Translations under genes and position numbers: made by a program | Shown: positions 44,301 through 52,788 of the stretch, piece after piece | Layout: every line of letters starts with the position of its first letter | How positions within the stretch are numbered: position 1 is the first letter of the stretch | Notes under the pieces: generated by a model | What the model was told of the DNA's origin: nothing | The model's input: only the letters and a program-made list of their open reading frames with translations | Database searches by the model: none | Source of the DNA: Durusdinium trenchii | Taxonomy: Eukaryota; Sar; Dinophyceae; Suessiales; Symbiodiniaceae | Reading direction: 5' to 3' | NCBI GenBank assembly: GCA_963970005.1 | Contig: CAXAMN010004213.1 | Location: 302,015-366,014, forward strand | DNA: 64,000 bases

Positions 44301-47300
44301 TTTTGCGATCCTTCATGGATCTTCTTCTTGATCTCCTCATCGCTCTTGTAGAGGTCGGCCTCAGTCAGCTCTTGCAGAACTGGTAGCCGTCGAAGCTGGA
44401 TGAAATGCTTCAGCTCATTCCATACCTCCACAAATCCTGAACTCAGGAATTGCATCATCTGCGGAGCCAACATAGGCTTCGTCAGGCAGTCTGCCAACAT
44501 TGATGCCGTTGGAATCAGCATCACATAGCGTGCCCTGCCCGACACTCGTGCCTCCTTGTAGGCGAGCACGTACAAGCGCTGCTGCTTGTCCTGGGGCACA
44601 GCTTTTGCTCCAGTGGTCAACTCAAAGAAGTCGCGGCAGTCGGTCATGAAGTCGACCGGAAACAGCGCAGAGCCACTCTCTTGGGCTTTCGTCAGCTGCT
44701 TCAGGCTAGGTGCAACGTCAGGCATCCAAAGCTCGGTCAACCGGGTGGAAACCATGGAACTTGCTTCCAAACCATTCACTCCCGCTAGGGTCTCTGAATG
44801 GGGGGTGGAATATGACACCCTTTTAGACTTACCACCGTGAGCATACAAAAGATGACCAAAATTTGACAAGGTGCTGGCTTCTTCAGAAGTGCACTGCAGC
44901 TCATCTTGACGAAGAATGTGCTGGGGCAGCTCTGGCATGACAAGCACCAAAATTCCTTCCTGCGAGTAGCAGCGTCCTTTAGGTGCAGATGCTGCATCAT
45001 GAATGCATTGCAACCTCAACTTGGTGCCAGGAGGAAAGAAATGGTAGTGCAAGCCAAGCTCCTTGCGATCATCAGCACAAAACTTCTTTACCAGCTGGTT
45101 CGCTTGTCGTAGGTGGTGAACTCGTGCATCAGGAACAGCTGACTGCAAAACCCCAGTGTCTGCAACAACGTCCATCCTGGATGAGCATAGCCACATCAAT
45201 CCACCGATCACCGATCGGAACTGGGTGATCTCAGCAGGCGTCAGCTTGCGGTCGTCAGCTCCAGGTGGATCATCAACTGGTCGCAGCCTTGATGCAAAAT
45301 CAGCTTGATCCATCTTCAGGCCGGTCTCGGTCTTGGAGTAGCGGCAGCCACAGTGTGCAAATGGAAGGCAATCCTTGGTGATCTTTCCAAATTCTTTGCA
45401 CATGTCGCCATAGAGCTGGTTGAGGAAAGTCGGGGAGCCAACCACTGCCAAATCATCAACATGGGTTGTGAGGACTGCCTGCAAAGACGGTGAGGCCTTC
45501 GGATTCTTCCAGTGGTAAAAACTGTCATCCAGGTGACTTGGAACACCTTTGCGCTTCTTCAGAAACTCGCCAAGGCTCAACTGCCAAGCCACAGGGGCAT
45601 CGTTCAAGCCGTAGACGGGCTTCAGACACCATAGTCCGTACTCAGGGATCTCATGAGGTGCCACGGAGAAAGAAGCATCTTCTTTGGCCAAATGGCGCCA
45701 GCAGTTGTATGGTGGGATGACCACCACTGAACGTACAGGCGTCTTGATGCCTTGCTGGAGTAGAAGCTCTCGGATGCGATCGAAGGTGAGGCCTTTCAAG
45801 AAAGCGCCACTCACATCCCAGCTTTCAGGACAGGTGCCCATCACTGCTGCAGTCGATAGCAGTAGTCGCTGGGAAAGGCGACTTGCCGTAGTAGATCTTG
45901 TGCTCAGCTCAGCCTTCTGTGGGTCGAAGCAGCCGCGGGCGCACATGCAGCTTTTGAGGATCTTCTTGCCTTGCTTGATCTTCCAAACACGGACCCACAC
46001 TCCATCGATGATGACGGTGCCGTCAGGAACCTCATGGAGCTTGATCTTGACGAAGGCTTTCTCTTGCACGAACTGTGCAAGTTCTTTGGCATCAGCTTCC
46101 TCCACCTGTTCCCAAATCTCTGCTAGGTCCTCCTCCTTCACATTGTTGTCCTCAGCCAAGGAGTGAAAACTTCCACCATGTGCCAAGTCGAGGTGGTAGT
46201 AGCGCAGCTTGTAGCTTGGTTGATGAACCAAAGGCTTTGCATGCTGCTGTTGCACTGCTAGATGGCGAGACTTGGAGTGGTAGATGACATTCTCCATGGT
46301 GAGGTTGACATACCAGCGAGGAACGCGCATCATCTCGTCCCAGACATCAGAGAAATGCACTCGATGATGTCGTTGACGATCCAGCATCCATTGAATTGTG
46401 TGAAGATTCTGGTAGGTGTCAAAGGAGACCAGGAACTCATCAATCCGGGTCCTCTTCTCTGGATGCATGCTTGGAGATCTGCTTTCTGGGACGTAGCGCT
46501 TGGATGGAACAATAGGCAGAGTGGACTCAATCTCCATATCTTCTGGTGGTGGTAGCGGAGCTGGTGCCACATCCATAGGCGCTTGTGGTACTTGAGGTAA
46601 AGCAGGAGGTGGTTCCTCTTGGATGCTGAGCGGGAAATACATGAAGTAGAGCACACACATGCTCTCCCAGTGCTGGTAGTAGGACTTCTTCAGCTTCATT
46701 GGACAGTCATCCATCTTGGTCACCTTCACGTAGTCAGTGGTGTTCTTCAACCATATCAGAATGGTGCCTCTCGTGGATGAAGGTGGACGGAGTGTATGAA
46801 GTGCCTGTCCGTACAGCAAAGCATGTACAGGATGTTGAAGCCAGCTGGACCATTGAGAGAAGGACGCTAAGCACTTTTCTTGTGCTGTTGAAGGTGTAGA
46901 AGGACTCTTCAACCAAGTGTGCCCAGAGGAACTCAAAGTGAGCTTGTAGCCGAGGAAGTGCTGGACATAGGGATTTGATTCTTCCACCAATTGCATGGTC
47001 TTGTAAATCTCCTCATTGGTGGTGTCCATGTTGAAAAACACACCTCGGAAAGGACGCACGAAGCGAAGTGGTAGTAGATAAGGTCGTCCTTGATGCTTCA
47101 CAACTGAAGTTCCTTCGTCCTCATTGACTTCCAACAAAGTCGCAGGTCCTCGCCAGCAGTTGTCCCGGTAGATCTCAATCTGGGAAACTCCGGGCGTCAT
47201 CTCTGAAGTCTCCACCTTGTGAGGTCGTGACCTGGAGGCTCTTGCAATGCGATCTTCAGCAATTGACTGCTGGATAGCCACCAAAGAGATCTGGCGAAGC

Positions 47301-50300
47301 CTCATTGCACTCTCAAACACTGAAAGGTCACGGTCCAAAGCTCCACGCACTGCAGTCAAAGTGTCGGACTCAAACTCATAGAGAGAGCGTGGAAGGACTC
47401 CAAAAACGGCCATTGCAGGAGAGTAGCCGCCATAGGTGAGGCACAGGTTGTGGCTCATTGCAGCTTCCATGCTGATGTCGTTGTCCTCGCTCTTCAGGCC
47501 TTGCCTCTCACATTCAGCTTTCATCTTCCTCATAGTCAGCTTGATGAGCTCAACGTGTCGCTCGATCAAGCCAGTGCCAGTGTGCTGCTTGCCAGCTTCT
47601 CCAGCGGTGGTTCCTTTGGGGTTGCGAGTGATGCCCAATCTCTCACATTCGATGGCCACTGCTGATGACATCAAAGCAGGCTCTTGATCACTTGTGAGAA
47701 CTCGCATTGGCCCAAAGAAGCGAACCCAGTTGGCGTAAATGCCAGGTAGAAGATCTTCAGCATCACGGCTTGGTGTGAGGAAGGCAACCTTGTAGCGAGT
47801 TGCTACATCCACCATGAGACAAAAGGCCTTGTCCCACAGGAAGAAGATGTCCATCTCAACTTCATCTCCAAAGTGAGCGGCCAATGAGACCTTGGTGCGA
47901 GGTCGAGCTGGTAGGCGAGAATAGCGGCGACAAATGCCACAAGAGGCCACAGCTTCGGCGGACATCTCAATGACTTCAGGAGGCATGCCAGCCTTGAGCA
48001 GGAGGCTTGCAAAGTCTCTGGCGGTTGCATGCCATAGCTTCTCATGTAAGCCAAGTAGGAGTCGCTTGGCCGTGGCAGGTGCAGTCTTCACTGCATCAGG
48101 AAGGCGTTGAAGAACGCGCTTCATGGAGTACAAAGGCTTCAGCGTTCTGGCATGAGGCAACTCCATACTGATGTCTTCATAGGGAGAATCAGGTAGAGCT
48201 TGATCATCCTTTCTCTCATGAACAGACTCTCCTCCAGCCTGTTCAGGGTCTTGTGATACATGAGGTGGATCTTGTACTGCATGAGGTGCCGGTGTGCCAG
48301 GGGCAGCGCCAACTCCAGGAGTAGCTGGTGCAGGTGTCATCGGCGCTGGAGTAGTTGGAGCTGAAGTCTTTGATGTTGTCTTTGGAGTCTTGGGTGCCTT
48401 GCCAGTCTGTGGTGCTTCAGGAGCACCAAACATGGTGATCATCCAATTCTCCTCTTCCACAGGTGCTCGTTGCTGAGCAGGTGACAGTTCACGGAGTTCA
48501 AGATCATGCATGGTCCAGTTCTTGAACTCGCCTCTGAAGATCAGCCGCAAAGGAGCTGCTGATGCTGAAAGCTTTGGTTCTGGAAAGGGCTTGACGAAAG
48601 GATGTAATGCAATATGAACGCCATGGATGTACATCACCTTCTTCAAACAGGTGCGGATGATGGAGAGCAAGATTGGATCATCAATCCAATACTGGTAGTC
48701 CTTGCCGTCAGCCTCCTCAAAGAAAACCATGCTCTGCTCGATGAGGGTGCAGAGCAAATGCTTGAGGTAGACAACCTCTTCTGGACTCATCTTGAAGCCG
48801 ACAGGAACTGTCAAAGTCACCTCCTTCAAACCTTTGTGATTTCTTGCTGCCTTTTGGAACTCTGTCCATGGAGATGGAGTGGTAGAAGGCGATGATTCAG
48901 CTGTCTTGGGAATCCTGCCATACCTGCATTCGCCAGGGATGAAGGAATGCTGCATGTCAGCGGTTGCAGCACGACCAAACTCGCAGCGTTCACACTTGTA
49001 GTAGGTGCGCAGGGTCTGCCAAGCATCGCGATGTCTTGAGCGAAGGAGTCCTTTGGGCTGAAGGTGCTTCAGGAAGTCTTGGAGCAATGCACGGCAGAAT
49101 CCAGAAGGATATACCGCAGCCATGGCCGTGCGGTTCACTCCATTGTGTTGTCCCTGAAGTGCAGCGTGTGCTTGCCCATGATGTCCATTGCAACGTCGAA
49201 TGGCCATCTTGAGTTTGATGTTGGACTCCAAGCCAGTGGATTTCTTCACGGGAATTCTCTTCTCATCCACAGCACCAAAGGAGCACTGATCAGTGAGACG
49301 CGGCTTGCGCCAGCAAGGAAAGTCCTGGTTGCGGACCATCACTGATTCGGACCACATCGCTGAAGTCCAAGGTTGCTCCAGCACATAGGCTCTGCCCGAA
49401 GAGACCTGGTAGCTCATGGTCTGCTGCATGTAGGTCAGAGTTGGTCTTTCTGCCTCGCGGTCTTGTAAAAGAAGATGTCGATCTCGGCGAGATGCAGAAA
49501 TGCTCCAGAACTTGCAGCGAGGTGATGCCATGAGGATCTCTGGCTCGAAGGTGGAGAGAGCCATGTCAAGCATCTTCTGGTGTTCAGGGTTGCCAATGTC
49601 CCAGCCGTAGCGGAAATCGACGGGGAAGCCAACGATGAGGCCTGCCAGGCAACATGTCAAACTCAATCTCGAGCTTCCTGAACACCATTCCCATACATGC
49701 CACTTTGTCTTCTTCTTCTTGGCTTCACTGAACCACTTGGGAAAGGAAGACGGTGTGACCATTCTGCGATTGGTGTGGGTGTAGAACTCTTCAGGCATAG
49801 CCTTGTAGTCCTTGGTCAACTTCTTTTGCTCCTCAGGTGTGAGGTAGTTCGGAAGAAGGTCGCCTGTGTAGAGCGGCAGGTCGATGAGTGCATCTGCCAG
49901 GAAAACATCAGTGGTTGTTGAGCATGAAGTATCTTTGCCATGGTCATTGAAAGTCTCCTCAGGGATTGTAGAACATGAGGTATTCATGCTGTGGTCATGG
50001 ATCTCAGCCTCAGGGGACGTGGAACATGAAGTGTTCACGCTGTGGTCATGGATCTCAGCCTCAGGGGACGCAGAGCATGATGTGTCAATGCCTTGGTCCT
50101 TGATCTTCTCCTCGACGGTTGTGGAGCATGAGGTCAAACTGTTGTAGTTCTTGATCTCAGCCTCAGGTGTTGTAGAGCATGAAGTCTGCTGTGCAGTAGC
50201 TCTTGGATCTTTGGGTTCAACCTCAAAAGGACTGGAGTGATATGTCCTCTCGAGGCAACTCCGCTTCTGCTCTGGGATTGCCGTGCGAACTGCACTTTGC

Positions 50301-52366
50301 CAGAAGGTGTATGCATGATCAGGCCACTGACGATGGGACACTTCAGAGAGCTCCTTGATGAAGTGACAGATCTGCAGGTCTTGGCTCTTCAGACTGGTGT
50401 CCTCGTCCAAAGGAAGCAAGTAGTGGCCTGAGTCGGTGAGAAGGACTCGGAAAGCATACATCACAGGAGTGTTCTGGCTCTGCGTATCCCAGGTGACAAG
50501 GAGACCATCTTGGTTGTCAAACCAGGATGAATGAAGCGAAGCTTTCATGGCACATAGGGCTGGATTGCCACATAGTGCTGGACATAGTGAGCCTTCATTG
50601 CCAATCACATCGGCCTCATAGACCGCTTTCAAGCCTCTGAAGGGTAGGCGAAGATGAACTCGACCCAAGGCCTTGTCAGGGCAGCCGCTGATGCCAGTGA
50701 TCGTGGCAGTAGATTCGCTCCACGTGACCATGTTCTTGCCATCCTCAGGGTAGCAGCTCTCGATGAGGTCACGAAGGGTCTCTGAACCAACAAGTCCAGC
50801 AGCGGCTCCAGGGTCGATCAACAAACCTCTTCGCTTCTTGCCCTTCACGGAGTGGTGGTAGCATGAGTGCTCAACACTGGTGTTGTTGACATAGGTGGCG
50901 AAGGTCAAGTTCTTCGGAGGTGGAACTTCGGCATAGGTCTCTCCAGATGAGGGGTCATGACCAGCTTCTTCTGACGGAGCTGATCCTCGCCAGGCCAAGA
51001 GCTCGGTGTTGTCTGGAGGTGTCATCTTCAGAGATGAAGAGGGATTCACAGGGCGTGGAGGCGTTGATGGATCTTCAACACGTAGTCCATTGCCAGGCTG
51101 TTGACGGAAGTAAGCCATGGCATCACGATCAACCATGTAGCCCTGTGAATCATGGCTGTAGCCCTTGCTCTTGCCTTTGCCCTTCTTTCCTTTGTAGCCT
51201 TTTCCTGAAGACCACTTGCCTTTTCCTTTGGAGCGCCATGGAGGTCTTGACTTGAACTTGCCCTTGCCCTTGCTCTTGCCAAACTCACGAGAGCCAGTCT
51301 TGACGGGGCATTGTGCAGCATGATGCCATTTGGAGCCACAAACATGACATCCACCGCTGCCACCTTTTCCTCCTTTGCCATAGTAAGCATCTTCATTCTG
51401 GTCTGTTGAGGAGGCAGCTTGAGGTGGAGGATCATAGGCATCTTGTGCGCTCATGTCGTACTCCTCAGGAGAGTACCATTCGCTCGAAGGAGACTCGCCG
51501 TGGTATGTGGACCATTCCTCATCATAGTAGCCTTCTTCAGCATCATACCAGGTGTAGAGGTCGTCATCGGCCCACTCATCGGCATACCATGTCTCCTGCC
51601 AAGGTTCATGCCATGAAGACCAGTCATCTGTGGTGTGGTAGTCCTCATAGGGCTCGTCCACGGTACCGTACAGGTCGGTGGAGAAGGTGGAGTTCTCACC
51701 ACGTTGACTGAGTCGAAGGGCAAGACGTTTGGCCTCAGCAAAGCGAGACATGTCTCCTTGGATCTGGAGTTTCACATCCTCGATGAACTTGTTCGGCAGG
51801 CCTGAATTGCGAAACCAGAGGTAGGTCTTGGCGACCGGGTTGATGTCAAGGCCTGCACGTGTCTGAGCTTCGTCGTACCTCAGATCCCATTCGGATGCGT
51901 ACTCCTGAAGCGACAGCTTTCCTCTTCTGAACTCGAAGAAGGCGTTGAGGGCCGAGGTCGTGTGCTCTTGGTCGCTCATGCCGAAGGCTTCACGAAGTTG
52001 GTGAGCGAGAGCTTGAACTCCTGAAGGTATGGCGTGTTGGAGGATCGTCACACCATCCATGGGGTCAATGACCTGGTCCACACTGAGCCTCACAAGGGCG
52101 TTGTCGCCCACATCGAAGTTTCCGTCAGGGCGGATGAGGCGCAGATTCATCGCCAGCTTTTGAGCTTGTCCTTGCAGTCTTCCTGCGACCAGAGGGCCGA
52201 CTGCTTCGTCTGGTCCGTCGTAGATCCGGTACCAGAGCTTCAGCTTCTGGAGGTATTGGTTCAGGCTGTAGTCAGCAAGACCAGGTGCCCAACCAGGCGG
52301 CAGGTCGCGACGGAATTCCTGCAAGGGAACTCCTGAGCTCAGCGAAGTCGAAGGGGCAGCCGCCAT
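43811..52366 (-). CDS. Copia Gag-Pol polyprotein with methyltransferase-like and C-terminal extra domains
   Basis: The first in-frame ATG is at 52366-52364, giving 2851 aa. The frame stays open upstream to a TGA at 52750-52748 with no ATG; TTG at 52567 is the only nearby alternative start. Residues below are numbered from TTG 52567. A Gag domain (~80-290) leads to Asp/Tyr/Trp-rich linkers, a zinc knuckle C407-C410-H415-C420 and a GK-rich basic tract. The protease has D585 in LLIDPGAA. Cys-Ser-Thr tandem repeats span ~794-885. The methyltransferase-like domain covers ~955-1166. Integrase has H1508/H1513/C1543/C1546, D1573, D1627 and E1669. Reverse transcriptase has D2251 (DVSGAFLKG), YGLNDAPVAW and HVDD (D2371, D2372). 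RNase H has D2524, E2592, D2643 and LADCLTKPM. The C-terminus has hydrophobic segments at ~2769-2810 and a Cys/His cluster. All catalytic residues expected are present. Confidence 0.92.
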   Translation of the reverse strand: MAAAPSTSLSSGVPLQEFRRDLPPGWAPGLADYSLNQYLQKLKLWYRIYDGPDEAVGPLVAGRLQGQAQKLAMNLRLIRPDGNFDVGDNALVRLSVDQVIDPMDGVTILQHAIPSGVQALAHQLREAFGMSDQEHTTSALNAFFEFRRGKLSLQEYASEWDLRYDEAQTRAGLDINPVAKTYLWFRNSGLPNKFIEDVKLQIQGDMSRFAEAKRLALRLSQRGENSTFSTDLYGTVDEPYEDYHTTDDWSSWHEPWQETWYADEWADDDLYTWYDAEEGYYDEEWSTYHGESPSSEWYSPEEYDMSAQDAYDPPPQAASSTDQNEDAYYGKGGKGGSGGCHVCGSKWHHAAQCPVKTGSREFGKSKGKGKFKSRPPWRSKGKGKWSSGKGYKGKKGKGKSKGYSHDSQGYMVDRDAMAYFRQQPGNGLRVEDPSTPPRPVNPSSSLKMTPPDNTELLAWRGSAPSEEAGHDPSSGETYAEVPPPKNLTFATYVNNTSVEHSCYHHSVKGKKRRGLLIDPGAAAGLVGSETLRDLIESCYPEDGKNMVTWSESTATITGISGCPDKALGRVHLRLPFRGLKAVYEADVIGNEGSLCPALCGNPALCAMKASLHSSWFDNQDGLLVTWDTQSQNTPVMYAFRVLLTDSGHYLLPLDEDTSLKSQDLQICHFIKELSEVSHRQWPDHAYTFWQSAVRTAIPEQKRSCLERTYHSSPFEVEPKDPRATAQQTSCSTTPEAEIKNYNSLTSCSTTVEEKIKDQGIDTSCSASPEAEIHDHSVNTSCSTSPEAEIHDHSMNTSCSTIPEETFNDHGKDTSCSTTTDVFLADALIDLPLYTGDLLPNYLTPEEQKKLTKDYKAMPEEFYTHTNRRMVTPSSFPKWFSEAKKKKTKWHVWEWCSGSSRLSLTCCLAGLIVGFPVDFRYGWDIGNPEHQKMLDMALSTFEPEILMASPRCKFWSISASRRDRHLLLQDREAERPTLTYMQQTMSYQVSSGRAYVLEQPWTSAMWSESVMVRNQDFPCWRKPRLTDQCSFGAVDEKRIPVKKSTGLESNIKLKMAIRRCNGHHGQAHAALQGQHNGVNRTAMAAVYPSGFCRALLQDFLKHLQPKGLLRSRHRDAWQTLRTYYKCERCEFGRAATADMQHSFIPGECRYGRIPKTAESSPSTTPSPWTEFQKAARNHKGLKEVTLTVPVGFKMSPEEVVYLKHLLCTLIEQSMVFFEEADGKDYQYWIDDPILLSIIRTCLKKVMYIHGVHIALHPFVKPFPEPKLSASAAPLRLIFRGEFKNWTMHDLELRELSPAQQRAPVEEENWMITMFGAPEAPQTGKAPKTPKTTSKTSAPTTPAPMTPAPATPGVGAAPGTPAPHAVQDPPHVSQDPEQAGGESVHERKDDQALPDSPYEDISMELPHARTLKPLYSMKRVLQRLPDAVKTAPATAKRLLLGLHEKLWHATARDFASLLLKAGMPPEVIEMSAEAVASCGICRRYSRLPARPRTKVSLAAHFGDEVEMDIFFLWDKAFCLMVDVATRYKVAFLTPSRDAEDLLPGIYANWVRFFGPMRVLTSDQEPALMSSAVAIECERLGITRNPKGTTAGEAGKQHTGTGLIERHVELIKLTMRKMKAECERQGLKSEDNDISMEAAMSHNLCLTYGGYSPAMAVFGVLPRSLYEFESDTLTAVRGALDRDLSVFESAMRLRQISLVAIQQSIAEDRIARASRSRPHKVETSEMTPGVSQIEIYRDNCWRGPATLLEVNEDEGTSVVKHQGRPYLLPLRFVRPFRGVFFNMDTTNEEIYKTMQLVEESNPYVQHFLGYKLTLSSSGHTWLKSPSTPSTAQEKCLASFSQWSSWLQHPVHALLYGQALHTLRPPSSTRGTILIWLKNTTDYVKVTKMDDCPMKLKKSYYQHWESMCVLYFMYFPLSIQEEPPPALPQVPQAPMDVAPAPLPPPEDMEIESTLPIVPSKRYVPESRSPSMHPEKRTRIDEFLVSFDTYQNLHTIQWMLDRQRHHRVHFSDVWDEMMRVPRWYVNLTMENVIYHSKSRHLAVQQQHAKPLVHQPSYKLRYYHLDLAHGGSFHSLAEDNNVKEEDLAEIWEQVEEADAKELAQFVQEKAFVKIKLHEVPDGTVIIDGVWVRVWKIKQGKKILKSCMCARGCFDPQKAELSTRSTTASRLSQRLLLSTAAVMGTCPESWDVSGAFLKGLTFDRIRELLLQQGIKTPVRSVVVIPPYNCWRHLAKEDASFSVAPHEIPEYGLWCLKPVYGLNDAPVAWQLSLGEFLKKRKGVPSHLDDSFYHWKNPKASPSLQAVLTTHVDDLAVVGSPTFLNQLYGDMCKEFGKITKDCLPFAHCGCRYSKTETGLKMDQADFASRLRPVDDPPGADDRKLTPAEITQFRSVIGGLMWLCSSRMDVVADTGVLQSAVPDARVHHLRQANQLVKKFCADDRKELGLHYHFFPPGTKLRLQCIHDAASAPKGRCYSQEGILVLVMPELPQHILRQDELQCTSEEASTLSNFGHLLYAHGGKSKRVSYSTPHSETLAGVNGLEASSMVSTRLTELWMPDVAPSLKQLTKAQESGSALFPVDFMTDCRDFFELTTGAKAVPQDKQQRLYVLAYKEARVSGRARYVMLIPTASMLADCLTKPMLAPQMMQFLSSGFVEVWNELKHFIQLRRLPVLQELTEADLYKSDEEIKKKIHEGSQKVMMTMVAGFTPKPWKWMMMAMLVSGVNGQPDQEKGQDGQDWFFFGIIFASCVLLRAMEEFIKWLSRPEKPQEPQKKKPEPEASPRKDSTSSETSESGPSKRQLNLEPITMVSVDYDTVWITERAGQCFHVSPSCPRIRHSSAVMKRRCKNCSTSKAQSSSGV
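43818..43835 (-). promoter_or_regulatory. Candidate polypurine tract
   Basis: Just upstream of the 3' terminal repeat the minus strand reads CCCAGAGCAGCAGCGG, moderately purine-rich (AGAGCAGCAGCGG). Plus-strand DNA synthesis would start here. It is simultaneously coding (AQSSSG). Weak match, called mainly on position. Confidence 0.3.
49070..49705 (-). other. Methyltransferase-like domain within the Copia polyprotein
   Basis: Residues ~955-1166 (numbered from TTG 52567), between the Cys/Ser/Thr repeats and the integrase region. Motifs in order: WHVWEWCSGSSRLSL (SAM-binding-loop-like), GFPVDFRYGWDIGNPEHQ (acidic strand after it), ILMASPRCKFWSIS (PxC, the catalytic Cys position), AYVLEQPW (like the ENV Glu motif) and AVYPSGFCRALLQDFL. 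This order matches cytosine-C5 methyltransferase motifs I, II, IV and VI in outline. It also matches the cellular-type domain at 32700-34279. Capture of cytosine methyltransferases by retrotransposons has been reported in dinoflagellates and some algae. Whether this one is active is unknown: the loop reads SGSS rather than GxG, and PRC rather than PPC. Confidence 0.55.
49911..50188 (-). repeat. Coding tandem repeat of ~60 bp (TSCST units)
   Basis: Five to six repeats of about 20 codons, each starting TSCST and continuing PEAEIHDH or a variant, between the protease and the methyltransferase-like domain (residues ~794-885). The nucleotide repeats are in phase with the frame. Cys/Ser/Thr plus acidic residues suggest a flexible spacer, perhaps redox- or metal-sensitive. 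It could be a processing or recombination-prone region. Confidence 0.8.
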
Positions 52367-52717
52367 TGAAGCGTAGATTGGGCAAAGCTTCCAATGCAAG
52401 CAAAGGTACTCCTCGGGGCCCAGGATCGCTGCCAGGAAGGTGAAGAGCGGGACCTCAATGTCCTTGTCCAAGTCGCTCGGGTTCAAGAGCTGGTGCTCAA
52501 CTTTCACCTCCTGGTAGCCGACGAATTCGGTGAAAGCTGCCAGCCAGATCAGCAGGATGCCGATCAAGCCAGCCTTCAGGCCACGGCTTACGCCGCCAGG
52601 CAGCGTGGCTCGAAAGGAGGGTGGACCACAGGACGTCGTGATCCCCAGCCGGAGGTCGGGTCCGGCTTCGTGCCAAGCACGCCAGACAGCCGCGGAGGGT
52701 ATGGCGTCGGCAAACGA

Positions 52718-52730
52718 GGCTCCGATGCCA
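52718..52730 (-). promoter_or_regulatory. Primer binding site, initiator-tRNA-Met-like
   Basis: Minus-strand TGGCATCGGAGCC starts one base after the 5' terminal repeat. The classic plant Copia/initiator-tRNA-Met site is TGGTATCAGAGCC; this differs by two transitions. The leading TGG pairs with the tRNA CCA end. Position and similarity together support that the 52-bp repeats really are LTRs. The exact dinoflagellate tRNA was not checked. Confidence 0.75.
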
Positions 52731-52731
52731 A

Positions 52732-52783
52732 ACTTGTTTTGAACCGCTCAAAGGGCCCTGCGTAAGGTGCGAAAATCTAAACT
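52732..52783 (-). repeat. 5' terminal repeat (LTR) of the Copia element, 52 bp
   Basis: Identical to 43766-43817. On the minus strand it precedes the primer binding site and the polyprotein frame. If it acts as an LTR it must fit promoter, transcription start and polyadenylation signals into about 50 bp. Confidence 0.9.
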
Positions 52784-52788
52784 GGACC
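52784..52788. repeat. Target-site duplication GGACC, 5' side of element
   Basis: Matches 43761-43765 at the opposite end of the element. Confidence 0.85.

Larger units (their letters stand above)
43761..52788 (-). mobile_element. Complete Copia-type LTR retrotransposon with 52-bp terminal repeats
   Basis: Structure on the minus strand: 5-bp target duplication (52788-52784), 5' terminal repeat (52783-52732), primer binding site (52730-52718), one uninterrupted polyprotein frame, 3' terminal repeat (43817-43766), target duplication (43765-43761). Domain order protease, integrase, reverse transcriptase, RNase H defines Copia (Ty1) type. The two terminal repeats are identical and no stop or frameshift breaks the frame, so insertion was recent and the copy may be competent. 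Unusual points are the extremely short terminal repeats without the usual TG...CA ends, an extra methyltransferase-like domain, and a C-terminal membrane and Cys/His module after RNase H. Confidence 0.9.
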
